The translations under genes and the position numbers were made by a program. The notes beneath the pieces were generated by a model. The model ran no database searches. It saw only the letters and a list, made by a program, of their open reading frames with translations, and was not told the origin of the DNA. Shown one piece after another: positions 6,290 through 13,879 of a stretch of DNA of 20,940 nt; position 1 is the stretch's first letter, and each line of letters begins with the position of its first letter. Origin of the DNA: Streptosporangiaceae bacterium (GTDB lineage Bacteria; Actinomycetota; Actinomycetes; Streptosporangiales; Streptosporangiaceae); NCBI GenBank assembly GCA_030040475.1, contig JASHTQ010000391.1, forward strand, positions 1-20,940, in the 5' to 3' direction.

Positions 6290-7696
6290 ATGACCGCGCT
6301 GAACGGGCGAAAGCCGCGCATCGGGATCCTCGGGATCATGCAGGACCTGTACGACGACATGATCCCGGGGATCGCGCAGCGGCAGGAAGGGTACGCCGCC
6401 GAGCTCGCCGCGCACCTGTCGGACGTCGGGGAGTTCATTCCGAGCAAGGCCATCAAGTACCGCCAGGACGCCGAGCACGCGATGCGCGAGTTCGAGGACT
6501 CCGACCTGGACGGCGTGCTCGTGGTGATGCTCACCTACGGCCCGGCGATGCGGGTGGCGCGGCTGCTCTCGGAGTCACGGCTGCCGATCTGCCTGGCGAA
6601 CATCCAGCCCGAGCCCGACGTGACGCCCGCCTGGGACATGGCGGACATGACCTACAACCAGGGCGTGCACGGCGCGCAGGACACGGCGAACGCCATGGTC
6701 CGCGCGGGCAAGCCGTTCGCCGTCATCACCGACGACTGGCATCTTGACTCGTTCCGCGTGGCGGTGGACCGCTGGGCCCGGGCGGCGGCCGCGGCGACCG
6801 CGTGGAAGCGGCTCAAGGTCGCGATCTTCGGCTACGCGATGAACGAGATGGGCGACATCCGCGTGGACGAGTCCGCGCTCGTCAGGTCGCTCGGCCCGGC
6901 GATCATCGCGGTCGCGCAGGGCGACCTGTGGCGGGGCACGCAGGAGGCCGACCCCGAGGCGGTCTCGGCGGTGATGGAGTTCGAGGACAAGAACTTCGAG
7001 ATCGACCCGCGGCTGTCCCCCGAAGAGCGGACCGACCACGCCAGGATGCAGGTGGCGATCGAGAAGATCCTCCGCGACCGCGGGTTCGGCGCGTACACGG
7101 CGCACTTCGACGCGATCGGCGAGGACGGCAGGTTCCACCGGCTGCCGCTGGCCGCGGCCTCGTCGCTGATGGCCAAGGGCTTCGGCTACGCGGCCGAGGG
7201 CGACGTGCTCACCGCCTGCCTGGTCTACGCCGGGCACGTGCTGATCGGCGACGCGCACTTCACCGAGATGTACGCGATGGACTTCCCGTCGGACTCGGTG
7301 CTGATGAGCCACATGGGCGAGGGCAACTGGAAGATCGCGCGCAGCGACCGGCCGGTGCGGCTGATCAAGCGGCCGCTGGGCATCGGGCGGCTCGCGGACC
7401 CGCCGACGTTCCTGTTCCAGTACCAGCCGGGTCCCGCCACGCTGGCCACCCTGGTCTCGCTGGAGGGCGAGCGCTTCCGGCTGGTGGTCGCCGAGGGCGA
7501 GAACCTGGACAGCCAGGAACTGCCCGCGCTGGAGATGCCGTACGGGCAGTTCCGGCCCGCCTCTGGGCTGCGTCGTTGCCTGGACGGGTGGCTGACGGCC
7601 GGCGGGCCGCACCACGAGGTCATGAACCTCGGCCACCACGCCGCCGACTGGCAGGCCTTCTGCCGCCTCACCGGCATCGAGTTCGTCCAGGTCTAA
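6290..7696 (+). CDS. araA: L-arabinose isomerase
   Basis: Interconverts L-arabinose and L-ribulose, the first step of the pathway. ATG 6290 is chosen because GGAGG (6278-6282) lies 7 bp upstream; an in-frame TTG at 6263 lacks this. The product is 468 residues, slightly shorter than E. coli AraA (about 500). Residues matching the Mn-binding and catalytic set of AraA are in order: AEGD (Glu303), TEMY (Glu326), SHMGEGN (His341) and PHHEV (His441/442). The N-terminal half has the Rossmann-like IGILGIMQDLYDDM and VVMLTYGPAMR segments. The sequence is divergent from enterobacterial AraA, but metal ligands and operon position support the call. It is the last gene of araBDA, ending just before a strong hairpin. 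Confidence 0.88.
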   Translation: MTALNGRKPRIGILGIMQDLYDDMIPGIAQRQEGYAAELAAHLSDVGEFIPSKAIKYRQDAEHAMREFEDSDLDGVLVVMLTYGPAMRVARLLSESRLPICLANIQPEPDVTPAWDMADMTYNQGVHGAQDTANAMVRAGKPFAVITDDWHLDSFRVAVDRWARAAAAATAWKRLKVAIFGYAMNEMGDIRVDESALVRSLGPAIIAVAQGDLWRGTQEADPEAVSAVMEFEDKNFEIDPRLSPEERTDHARMQVAIEKILRDRGFGAYTAHFDAIGEDGRFHRLPLAAASSLMAKGFGYAAEGDVLTACLVYAGHVLIGDAHFTEMYAMDFPSDSVLMSHMGEGNWKIARSDRPVRLIKRPLGIGRLADPPTFLFQYQPGPATLATLVSLEGERFRLVVAEGENLDSQELPALEMPYGQFRPASGLRRCLDGWLTAGGPHHEVMNLGHHAADWQAFCRLTGIEFVQV

Positions 7697-7710
7697 GACC
7701 GCGCCCGGTC

Positions 7711-7757
7711 ATCGTGGACAGTTACCCCCCAGGTGGCGGAGGGTAACTGTGCACGAT
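7711..7757. terminator. Long hairpin between convergent araA and the DMFase-like gene
   Basis: Arms at 7711-7727 (ATCGTGGACAGTTACCC) and 7741-7757 are reverse complements over 17 bp with one mismatch, separated by a 13-nt loop. It lies 14 bp after the araA stop and also downstream of the minus-strand gene, so it is probably a bidirectional terminator. No T-tract is present, which is common in GC-rich actinomycetes. Confidence 0.7.
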
Positions 7758-7881
7758 CGCGCGCTGGGGCGGGGGGCGCGAGGGCGGGGGGCGAGGGAGT
7801 GGGGCTGGGCGGGGTACCACGGCCCGTTCGGCATAAATGAAGGAGGGGGCGCGGGGGTGGGCAGGATTCCAGGGGGCTGGG

Positions 7882-9534
7882 TTACTGGCCGGTTACCTGG
7901 CGCCAGTTGGCTACGGAGGGTTCCAGGCGGGCGGCGGGACCCTGGCCGAAGAGCTTGAAGATGTTGGCGGTTATCCGCTGGACCATGGCCGACTCGCAGA
8001 CGCCGCCCGGGTGGCAGCCGGAGTGGCCCTCCAGCGCGGGGATCCAGTTGTTGGTGCCGGTGTCGATGACGCCGGCACCGGTGGTGGCGTTGGTGTAGTA
8101 GGTCATGTCGGAGAACCAGGGGGTCATGTTGTGCTGGCCCAGCGTCCCTGCGATCGGCGAGTGGCCGAAGATCTGGTCGTCGGCGGGCTGGCCGTCGGCC
8201 GCGGCGAACTGGTCGGTGTCGGAGGCGACGACGCCGGGCACCACCTCGCCGTTGCGCAGGCCGGTGCCGTCGAAGATCCAGGCGCTCGCGTCGGACACGG
8301 TGAAGCCGGTGTGCAGGCCCGGCTCGAGGAAGCCGGAGTAGGTGTCGCCGACGAAGTCGTACTCGGACCAGCTTGACGGGGGGCTGGACCACTCGTTGCC
8401 GGTGACCTGCATCGGGTTGCCGTGGCCGTCGAGCGGGTCGGCAGCGGAGTCGCGGTAGTCGACAAGTTCGCGGTTGGGGCCGAGCGGGGAGGCCTGCGTC
8501 CGCACGTGCCGCAGCACCGGGCTGGCGGCGAAGAAGACGATGTTCATGCCCTTGTCGTAGGCGTTGACGGCGGCCTCGCGCTCGCCGTAGGACCAGCACT
8601 CGTCGTGGCCCAGGGACAGCAGCACCTTGTGCCGCAGCAGGTAGCCCGGGTCTTGCTGGATGGTCAGGTCGGTGGCGTAGGTGACGTCGAGCCCGTGCTG
8701 TTCGGCCCACCTGACCAGGGGATACTCAAGGGTCAGGAAATTGCCCGAGCCGTCTTCCGCGGCGTAGGGGCGGTCGTAGGAGACCACCCTTGACCGCGAG
8801 CACAGCGGGTAGACGTCCGCCGGGCAGGCGCCGAGGCCCTGGTAGTAGTCGTAGCCGCCGTAGGGGTTCCAGGCCTGCCAGGTGAACACGTCGTTCTTGA
8901 TCACGTAGGTGGCGGTGCTCGCCGGGTCCCAGATCGTCAGCGGCACGTAGCTCTGCCTGTTGCCCGGGCCTGCCAGCTTGATCAGGTAGTCGCCCTGGAT
9001 CCACGCCGGGGTCACGGCGAAGGTCAGCGACGGGGTCCAGTTGTCGCAGGCGACCATGTTGATGCCGGGGGTGACCGGGCAGGCGGGCTGGTTCTTGCCT
9101 TTTTCCTGCGGCGAGGTCCAGATGAGGCGGGCACCCTTGCCGTGGTAGTAGCCCATCCGGAAGGCCTGCGCCCGGAAGCTGGGCCCGGTCGTGCTGACGT
9201 ACAGGGTGACCTGCTGGCCCTGCTTGGCGTAGATCTGGTTGGCGAAGCCGGCGATCCCGCCGTGCTTGCCGTGGATCTCCCAGGCGGTCGTGCCCGGCTT
9301 GTCGTTCTCCTCGATCACCCAGCGGGCCTGCACGCCGTCCGGGCCCTGGAACGTGGCCGGGCCGCCGGCTACCGCGTCGGCGCTGGTGGCGGGGGTGGCG
9401 CTTGGCGACGTCGCGGCGGGACCCGGGCTCGCGCTGGCCGGCTTGTGCAGCTGGGATTCGAAGATGGCGACGGCGACGGCGACGGCTGCCGCCGTGATCA
9501 CCACCGCGGAGATGACGACCTTGTTCGGCAACAT
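7882..9534 (-). CDS. Membrane-anchored N,N-dimethylformamidase large-subunit-like protein
   Basis: This 550-residue protein starts at ATG 9534, with GGAGG just upstream. Residues 6-25 form a single hydrophobic segment, an uncleaved anchor or signal, followed by an Ala/Ser/Pro/Thr-rich linker (31-60), so the body should lie outside the membrane. The core resembles the domain of the N,N-dimethylformamidase beta subunit: FRMGYYHGKGARLIWTS-like segment (125-141), NDVFTWQAWNPYGG (214-227), a flavodoxin/amidotransferase-like region with SLGHDECWSYGERE (307-320), and FFAASPVLRHVR. Characterised DMFase is an iron amidohydrolase made of small and large subunits. No small-subunit gene is visible here, and the real substrate is unknown. 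Opposite orientation and different role suggest that it is a bystander in the arabinose locus. Confidence 0.72.
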   Translation of the reverse strand: MLPNKVVISAVVITAAAVAVAVAIFESQLHKPASASPGPAATSPSATPATSADAVAGGPATFQGPDGVQARWVIEENDKPGTTAWEIHGKHGGIAGFANQIYAKQGQQVTLYVSTTGPSFRAQAFRMGYYHGKGARLIWTSPQEKGKNQPACPVTPGINMVACDNWTPSLTFAVTPAWIQGDYLIKLAGPGNRQSYVPLTIWDPASTATYVIKNDVFTWQAWNPYGGYDYYQGLGACPADVYPLCSRSRVVSYDRPYAAEDGSGNFLTLEYPLVRWAEQHGLDVTYATDLTIQQDPGYLLRHKVLLSLGHDECWSYGEREAAVNAYDKGMNIVFFAASPVLRHVRTQASPLGPNRELVDYRDSAADPLDGHGNPMQVTGNEWSSPPSSWSEYDFVGDTYSGFLEPGLHTGFTVSDASAWIFDGTGLRNGEVVPGVVASDTDQFAAADGQPADDQIFGHSPIAGTLGQHNMTPWFSDMTYYTNATTGAGVIDTGTNNWIPALEGHSGCHPGGVCESAMVQRITANIFKLFGQGPAARLEPSVANWRQVTGQ

Positions 9535-9642
9535 CTGACCTCCAGGCCCCCGCGGAACAATCTACGGGCAATGACGTAGCCACGCTTGCGGACTGGGGGT
9601 CGCTGGCCGGTAACGGCGTCGAAACATCTTAGCCACATCCAC

Positions 9643-9670
9643 TTGACCGGTGCGGTGCGGCGGATTTAGC
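9643..9670 (+). promoter_or_regulatory. Candidate promoter of the second LacI gene and arabinofuranosidase
   Basis: TTGACC (9643-9648) is followed after 16 bp by TTTAGC (9665-9670). A perfect palindrome at 9678-9689 starts 8 bp after the -10 element, covering the expected transcription start, which is a normal repressor position. The remainder of the divergent gap 9535-9743 shows nothing else I recognise. Confidence 0.42.
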
Positions 9671-9677
9671 GTCTAGA

Positions 9678-9689
9678 GCGAACGTTCGC
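9678..9689. promoter_or_regulatory. LacI-type operator before the second LacI gene
   Basis: GCGAACGTTCGC is a perfect 12-bp palindrome centred on CG, 54 bp before the chosen start of the LacI gene. It differs from the araB palindrome, and the two LacI proteins have different recognition helices, so it is probably the autoregulatory site of the downstream regulator. Confidence 0.6.
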
Positions 9690-9743
9690 CCATGGTCGAA
9701 GGCCGGAGTGGTCAAAGGGGCAGAGCGGTCGAGGACGGATGCG

Positions 9744-10787
9744 ATGGCCCGACGGCGGTATGTGTCGATCAAGGAGGTCGCGGCGCATGCCGGGGTCAGC
9801 TTCCAGACCGCCAGCAAGGTCCTCAACGGCGGCGACGTCCGGGTGTCCGCGAAGACCGCGGCGCGGATCATGGCCGCGGCCAGCGAGCTCGGGTACCGGC
9901 CGAACACGATCGCGCGGAGCCTGGTGCAGCGTGCCACCGCGACGATCGGGCTGGTCGCGAGCGACGCGACCGACGTCGCCATCGCGCAGGCGTCGGTGGC
10001 GGCCGAGCAGGCGGCGCGGGCGAACGGGCACTCCGTCCTGGTCGGGCACCTGGCCGTGGGCGGCGCGGACGGGGCCGACATCGTGCGGACGCTGATCGAG
10101 CGCCGGGTGGACGGCATCATCGCCGCGGCGCCCGAGGTGGAGGAGGACACCGAGGTCGCCGACCTGCTCCGGCGGTACGTGCCGTCGGTCAGCCTGCAGG
10201 CCGTGCCGGGCGGCGGCGTCCCGATGGTGGGATCCAATCACAGGGACACCGGGCGGCTGGCCGTCGAGCACCTGGCCGGGCTCGGGCACACCAGCATCGG
10301 CACGGTTACCGGGCTGTTCCGGCGGCGCGTTACCCGGAGCAGGCTGCACGGCTACGAGGACGCGCTGCGGGCGGCCGGCCTGGAGCCGAGCGAGGACCTG
10401 GTGTCGGAGGGCGACTGGACGCCGCGCGGCGGCGCGGTCGCGACCAGGCTGCTGCTCGAACGCTCGCCCAGGCTGACCGCGATCTTCGTGCACAGCGACG
10501 TGATGGCGATCGGAGTGCTGAGCACGCTGTGGCGCACAGGACGCAGAGTGCCTGAAGATGTGGCAGTGGTGAGTTGTGACGATATACCGTTCGCAGAGTA
10601 CCTGACGCCGCCGCTGACCACCGTGCGGGTGCCGCTGGCCGAGACCGGGCGGCAGGCGGTGGAACTGCTGCTGCGCGCCATCGCGGGCGAGCCGGTGCCG
10701 GAGCGGACGCCGTTGCTGCCGGTGGAGCTGATCGTCCGCGATTCGTGCGGGGCGTCGCAGGCCCGCCCCGGGAAGGAGTCCATGTGA
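9744..10787 (+). CDS. LacI-family regulator of the arabinofuranosidase/importer block
   Basis: ATG 9744 is preferred because GAGGACGG (9731-9738) precedes it; an in-frame GTG at 9708 would add 12 residues with a poor site. The 347-residue product has a helix-turn-helix VSIKEVAAHAGVSFQTASKVLN (residues 7-28, written as two motifs: VSIKEVAAHAG and VSFQTASKVLN). Next come the hinge GYRPNTIARSL and a sugar-binding core ending in PFAEYLTPPLTTVRVPLAETG. Its stop overlaps the GTG of the GH51 gene by 4 bp, so the two are translationally coupled. It probably senses arabinose or an arabino-oligosaccharide released by that enzyme. The ligand is inferred. Confidence 0.87.
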   Translation: MARRRYVSIKEVAAHAGVSFQTASKVLNGGDVRVSAKTAARIMAAASELGYRPNTIARSLVQRATATIGLVASDATDVAIAQASVAAEQAARANGHSVLVGHLAVGGADGADIVRTLIERRVDGIIAAAPEVEEDTEVADLLRRYVPSVSLQAVPGGGVPMVGSNHRDTGRLAVEHLAGLGHTSIGTVTGLFRRRVTRSRLHGYEDALRAAGLEPSEDLVSEGDWTPRGGAVATRLLLERSPRLTAIFVHSDVMAIGVLSTLWRTGRRVPEDVAVVSCDDIPFAEYLTPPLTTVRVPLAETGRQAVELLLRAIAGEPVPERTPLLPVELIVRDSCGASQARPGKESM

Positions 10788-12280
10788 CCCGGATCGCCAT
10801 TGACCCCGCCCGGCAGGTCGGACGGCTCGACCGGAAGGTGTTCGGCGGCTTCGTCGAGCACCTCGGGAGGTGCATCTACGGGGGGCTGTACGACGAGGGC
10901 TCGGCGCTCAGCGACGACCGTGGGTTCCGCAAGGACGTGCTCGGGCTGCTGCGCGAACTGCGTCTCGGGGTGCTGCGGTGGCCGGGCGGGAACTTCGTCA
11001 GCAACTACCACTGGGCCGACGGCGTCGGGCCGAAGGACCGCAGGCCGCGCCGTCCCGAGCTGGCCTGGGGAGGCGAGGAGTCCAACAGGTTCGGCACCGA
11101 CGAGTACCTGGGGTACTGCGCCGAGCTCGGCACCGAGCCGTACATCTGCCTGAATATGGGCACCGGGACGCTGGCGGAGGCGCTCGCCTGGGTCGAGTAC
11201 TGCAACTCGGCGGGCAACACGTACTGGGCGAACCAGCGCCGGGCGAACGGCAGGGACGAGCCGTACCGGGTCAGCTACTGGGAGCTCGGCAACGAGATGT
11301 ACGGCGACTGGCAGGTGGGCGCGGTCTCGGCCGAGGAGTACGTGCGCGAGGCGACCCGGTGGGCCCGCGCGATCAAGATGATCGACCCGCGCGCCCGGCT
11401 GGTGTCCTGCGGGATGAACGGCTGGAACGAGTGGGACCAGGTGGTCATCGACGGGATGGCCGCGATGGTGGACTACCACTCGCTGCACATCTACACCGGC
11501 AGCGACGACTACTGGACCAACGTGCTGCAGCCGCACCAGGCCGAGCGGGCGATCCGGTGCGCCAGGGCGCTGCTGCAGCGGGCGGCCTACCGGCAGAAGC
11601 TCGCCACGCCGCCGCGGATCGCCTACGACGAGTGGAACGTCTGGTACCGGCAGATGACCGGCGCGCTCGAGGAGCGCTACACGTTCACCGACGCGCTCGC
11701 CGTCGGCACGTACCTGAACATCTTCACCAGGAACTGCGACTGGGTCCGGATGGCGAACCTGGCGCAGCTGGTGAACGCGATCGCGCCGATCGTCACGAAC
11801 GGCGAGGCCGCGGCCGTGCAGCCGATCTGGTACCCGGTGCTGCTGCACAGCCAGGCCGCCCTGGACGTGGCCGTGGACGTGTACGTCGACGGCCCCGTGG
11901 TCAGCCCGGAGCTGCCCGCCGGGGCGAGCCGGTGGCCGTTCCGGGTCGCCGACCTCGGGCCGTTCGGCGTGATCGACGCCGCCGCCACCGTTAGCGCCCA
12001 AGATGTTAACGCTAACAACAGGCGGGTAGCAATGACGCTGGTCAACCGCAGCCCGGAGGAGCCTGAGATGGCAGAGGTGGTGCTGCGCGACCACGTATTC
12101 GAAGGGTCCGCCGTGATCAGGACGGTTACCGCCGCCCGTCCCGGCGAGGCCCGGACCCTGCCGGACGTGGAGCCGGCCCAGCTGGAAGAGGGATCGGAGG
12201 ACACCAGGAACGGGATGGTCGCCGTGCGGCTGCCACCCCGGTCGTTCACTGTTATCGAGGCCGCGATGACCAGCAGGTAG
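10784..12280 (+). CDS. abfA: Intracellular GH51 alpha-L-arabinofuranosidase
   Basis: Retaining exo-enzyme that removes L-arabinofuranosyl residues from arabino-oligosaccharides or arabinoxylan fragments. GTG 10784 follows GGAAGGAG (10771-10778) and overlaps the preceding stop (GTGA). The 498-residue length is typical for GH51. VFGGFVEHLGRCIYGGLYDE near the N-terminus and WPGGNFVSNYHW are family hallmarks. The acid/base is Glu171 in WELGNEMYG and the nucleophile Glu283 in AYDEWNVW, with the usual spacing. There is no signal peptide, so it acts on imported oligosaccharides, in line with the ABC importer downstream. The 3' part of the coding sequence carries a LacI-type palindrome (12004-12017), within a stretch encoding a variable loop of the C-terminal beta-sandwich. 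Confidence 0.94.
   Translation: MTRIAIDPARQVGRLDRKVFGGFVEHLGRCIYGGLYDEGSALSDDRGFRKDVLGLLRELRLGVLRWPGGNFVSNYHWADGVGPKDRRPRRPELAWGGEESNRFGTDEYLGYCAELGTEPYICLNMGTGTLAEALAWVEYCNSAGNTYWANQRRANGRDEPYRVSYWELGNEMYGDWQVGAVSAEEYVREATRWARAIKMIDPRARLVSCGMNGWNEWDQVVIDGMAAMVDYHSLHIYTGSDDYWTNVLQPHQAERAIRCARALLQRAAYRQKLATPPRIAYDEWNVWYRQMTGALEERYTFTDALAVGTYLNIFTRNCDWVRMANLAQLVNAIAPIVTNGEAAAVQPIWYPVLLHSQAALDVAVDVYVDGPVVSPELPAGASRWPFRVADLGPFGVIDAAATVSAQDVNANNRRVAMTLVNRSPEEPEMAEVVLRDHVFEGSAVIRTVTAARPGEARTLPDVEPAQLEEGSEDTRNGMVAVRLPPRSFTVIEAAMTSR
11990..12017. promoter_or_regulatory. Intragenic LacI-type operator inside the GH51 gene
   Basis: TGTTAACGCTAACA (12004-12017) differs from the perfect araB operator at one base and keeps the central CG. 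A half-site GTTAGCGC lies at 11990-11997, 15 bp before the matching half of the main site. The site is 361 bp before the binding-protein ATG. It could act as a roadblock, an auxiliary looping operator, or the operator of an internal promoter for the importer genes. I see no convincing -35/-10 pair next to it. Confidence 0.6.
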
Positions 12281-12378
12281 GCGCCGGAAGGTCATCGCCG
12301 CCGTACGCCGCGACGGCCGGGGGGACAGCGGCAACCGCAGATAAACACGGCAACACCGAACATAGGAGTTTAGCCACA

Positions 12379-13809
12379 ATGTCGTCGAGAAAGCGATTCC
12401 CGGCGCTGGCCAGAAGGCCGGCGCGTGTGTCCGCCGCGGTGGCCGGAGCCGCCGCCATCTCGCTCCTTGCCGCGTGCAGCAGCAGCGGAACCTCCTCGCC
12501 GGCCGCGGCCGGGTCGAGCAGCAGCGCTGCCGCGACCTCAACCGCGAGTGCCAGCGCCAGCCCGACCGTCACCGTGGTGGCGGGCGGTTCCTGCAACCCA
12601 AGCGCCGTCAAGATCACCTTCTGGGCATGGGTACCCGGGATGGGCCGGGCCGTCACCGAGTTCAACAAGACGCACCCCGGGATATGCGTGACCCAGGAGG
12701 ACGTCGGGGCCGGCGATCCGGAGTACGTGGCGATCACGAACGCGCTGAAGGCCGGCTCCGGCGCGCCGGACGTGGCCGAGGTGGAGTTCGACGAGCTGCC
12801 CTCGTTCGAGGTGACCCACAACGTGGTCAACCTCGTGCCCTACGGCGCGGACAACTACAAGAGCGACTTCACGGCCTGGGCCTGGGACGAGGTCAGCCAG
12901 GGCTCCGACGTCTACGCGATGCCGGGCGACTCCGGCCCGGTCGCGTTCTACTACAACACCGACGAGCTGGCCAAGTACCACCTCACCCCGCCCACGACCT
13001 GGGCGCAGTTCGCCACCGAGGCGGCCACGCTGCACAAGGACAACCCGGGCGCGTACATGACGAACTTCTCGGCGATCGACCTGCAGTGGGTGATGAGCCT
13101 GATGGCGCAGGACAACGCCTGGCCGTTCGTCTACACCGGCGGCAGCAGCGTCACCATCGACTGGACCGGACCGGCCCAGATGGCGTTCGCCGCCTACTGG
13201 CAGAAGCTGCTGGCCGCGCACGACGTCAACGCGACGACCGACGTGTCCGCCACCTCGTTCGCCGACCTGGACAAGGGCATCGACGCGAGCTGGATCAGCT
13301 CCGCCTGGGGCCCGTCGTACTTCGCGCCCGACGCCAAGGCGTCGATCGGCGACTGGCGCGCGACCGCGCTGCCGCAGTGGACCGCGGGCGCCGACGTGGC
13401 CGCGAACTGGGGCGGCTCGACCTACCCGGTCTTCTCCCAGAGCAAGCACCCGGCGCAGGCCGCGGAGTTCGCCGAGTGGCTGAACGGCACGACCGCCTCG
13501 TGGAACATCACGAAGACCGCGCCGTCCTCGCTGTTCCCGACGTTCCTGCCGCTGCTTGACAACCCGTCGTTCAAGGACACCACGGTGGCGCTTTCCGGCT
13601 CCTCGACGCCGGATGTGGCGTTCTCCGCGGCGGCCAGCGACATCAAGGGCGTGGAATGGCCGCCGTTCATGACCGAGGCGCTGACCGAGTCGGCCACCGT
13701 CTTCGCCGGGGTGATGAACGGGAAGGAGACGCTGCAGGCCGCCTTCCAGGACTTCCAGAACGTCCTGGTGAGCTACGCCAAGGCCCAGGGGTTCACGGTC
13801 TCGACCTGA
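12379..13809 (+). CDS. CUT1 ABC importer sugar-binding lipoprotein (probable arabino-oligosaccharide)
   Basis: This 476-residue extracellular binding protein starts at ATG 12379, with AGGAG at 12364-12368. The N-terminus has Arg/Lys residues, a hydrophobic stretch (17-31) and the lipobox LLAAC with Cys33. A Ser/Ala/Thr-rich tether (34-70) follows. The mature part has family-1 solute-binding features: KITFWAWVPG, AGSGAPDVAEVEFDELPSF, YAMPGDSGPVAFYYNTDEL, and WGGSTYPVFSQSKHPAQAAEFAEWL. Tryptophans and aromatics are frequent, as expected for stacking on sugars. CUT1 importers usually carry oligosaccharides rather than free pentose, and the GH51 gene upstream suggests arabino-oligosaccharides (compare AraN of Bacillus). 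The exact ligand is inferred. Confidence 0.88.
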   Translation: MSSRKRFPALARRPARVSAAVAGAAAISLLAACSSSGTSSPAAAGSSSSAAATSTASASASPTVTVVAGGSCNPSAVKITFWAWVPGMGRAVTEFNKTHPGICVTQEDVGAGDPEYVAITNALKAGSGAPDVAEVEFDELPSFEVTHNVVNLVPYGADNYKSDFTAWAWDEVSQGSDVYAMPGDSGPVAFYYNTDELAKYHLTPPTTWAQFATEAATLHKDNPGAYMTNFSAIDLQWVMSLMAQDNAWPFVYTGGSSVTIDWTGPAQMAFAAYWQKLLAAHDVNATTDVSATSFADLDKGIDASWISSAWGPSYFAPDAKASIGDWRATALPQWTAGADVAANWGGSTYPVFSQSKHPAQAAEFAEWLNGTTASWNITKTAPSSLFPTFLPLLDNPSFKDTTVALSGSSTPDVAFSAAASDIKGVEWPPFMTEALTESATVFAGVMNGKETLQAAFQDFQNVLVSYAKAQGFTVST

Positions 13810-13825
13810 ACCGTCGCGTTACGCC

Positions 13826-13852
13826 GGGGGCTCGGGCTCGACCCGGGCCCCC
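13826..13852 (+). ncRNA. GC-rich hairpin between binding-protein and permease genes
   Basis: GGGGGCTCGGG (13826-13836) pairs with CCCGGGCCCCC (13842-13852) over 11 bp including one G-U pair, with a 5-nt loop. It begins 16 bp after the binding-protein stop and ends before the AAGGGAG site of the permease. Such hairpins protect upstream mRNA or cause partial termination, so more binding protein than permease is made. The element is an mRNA structure rather than a separate RNA gene. Confidence 0.7.
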
Positions 13853-13879
13853 GGGCCCGCTTGAAGGGAGTCAACGGCC

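Noticed and set aside
10352..12541. 729-residue open frame on the minus strand
   Set aside because: It is antisense to the GH51 and second LacI genes, rich in Arg/Pro/Val, and has no domain. Long antisense frames are expected in DNA with this GC bias.
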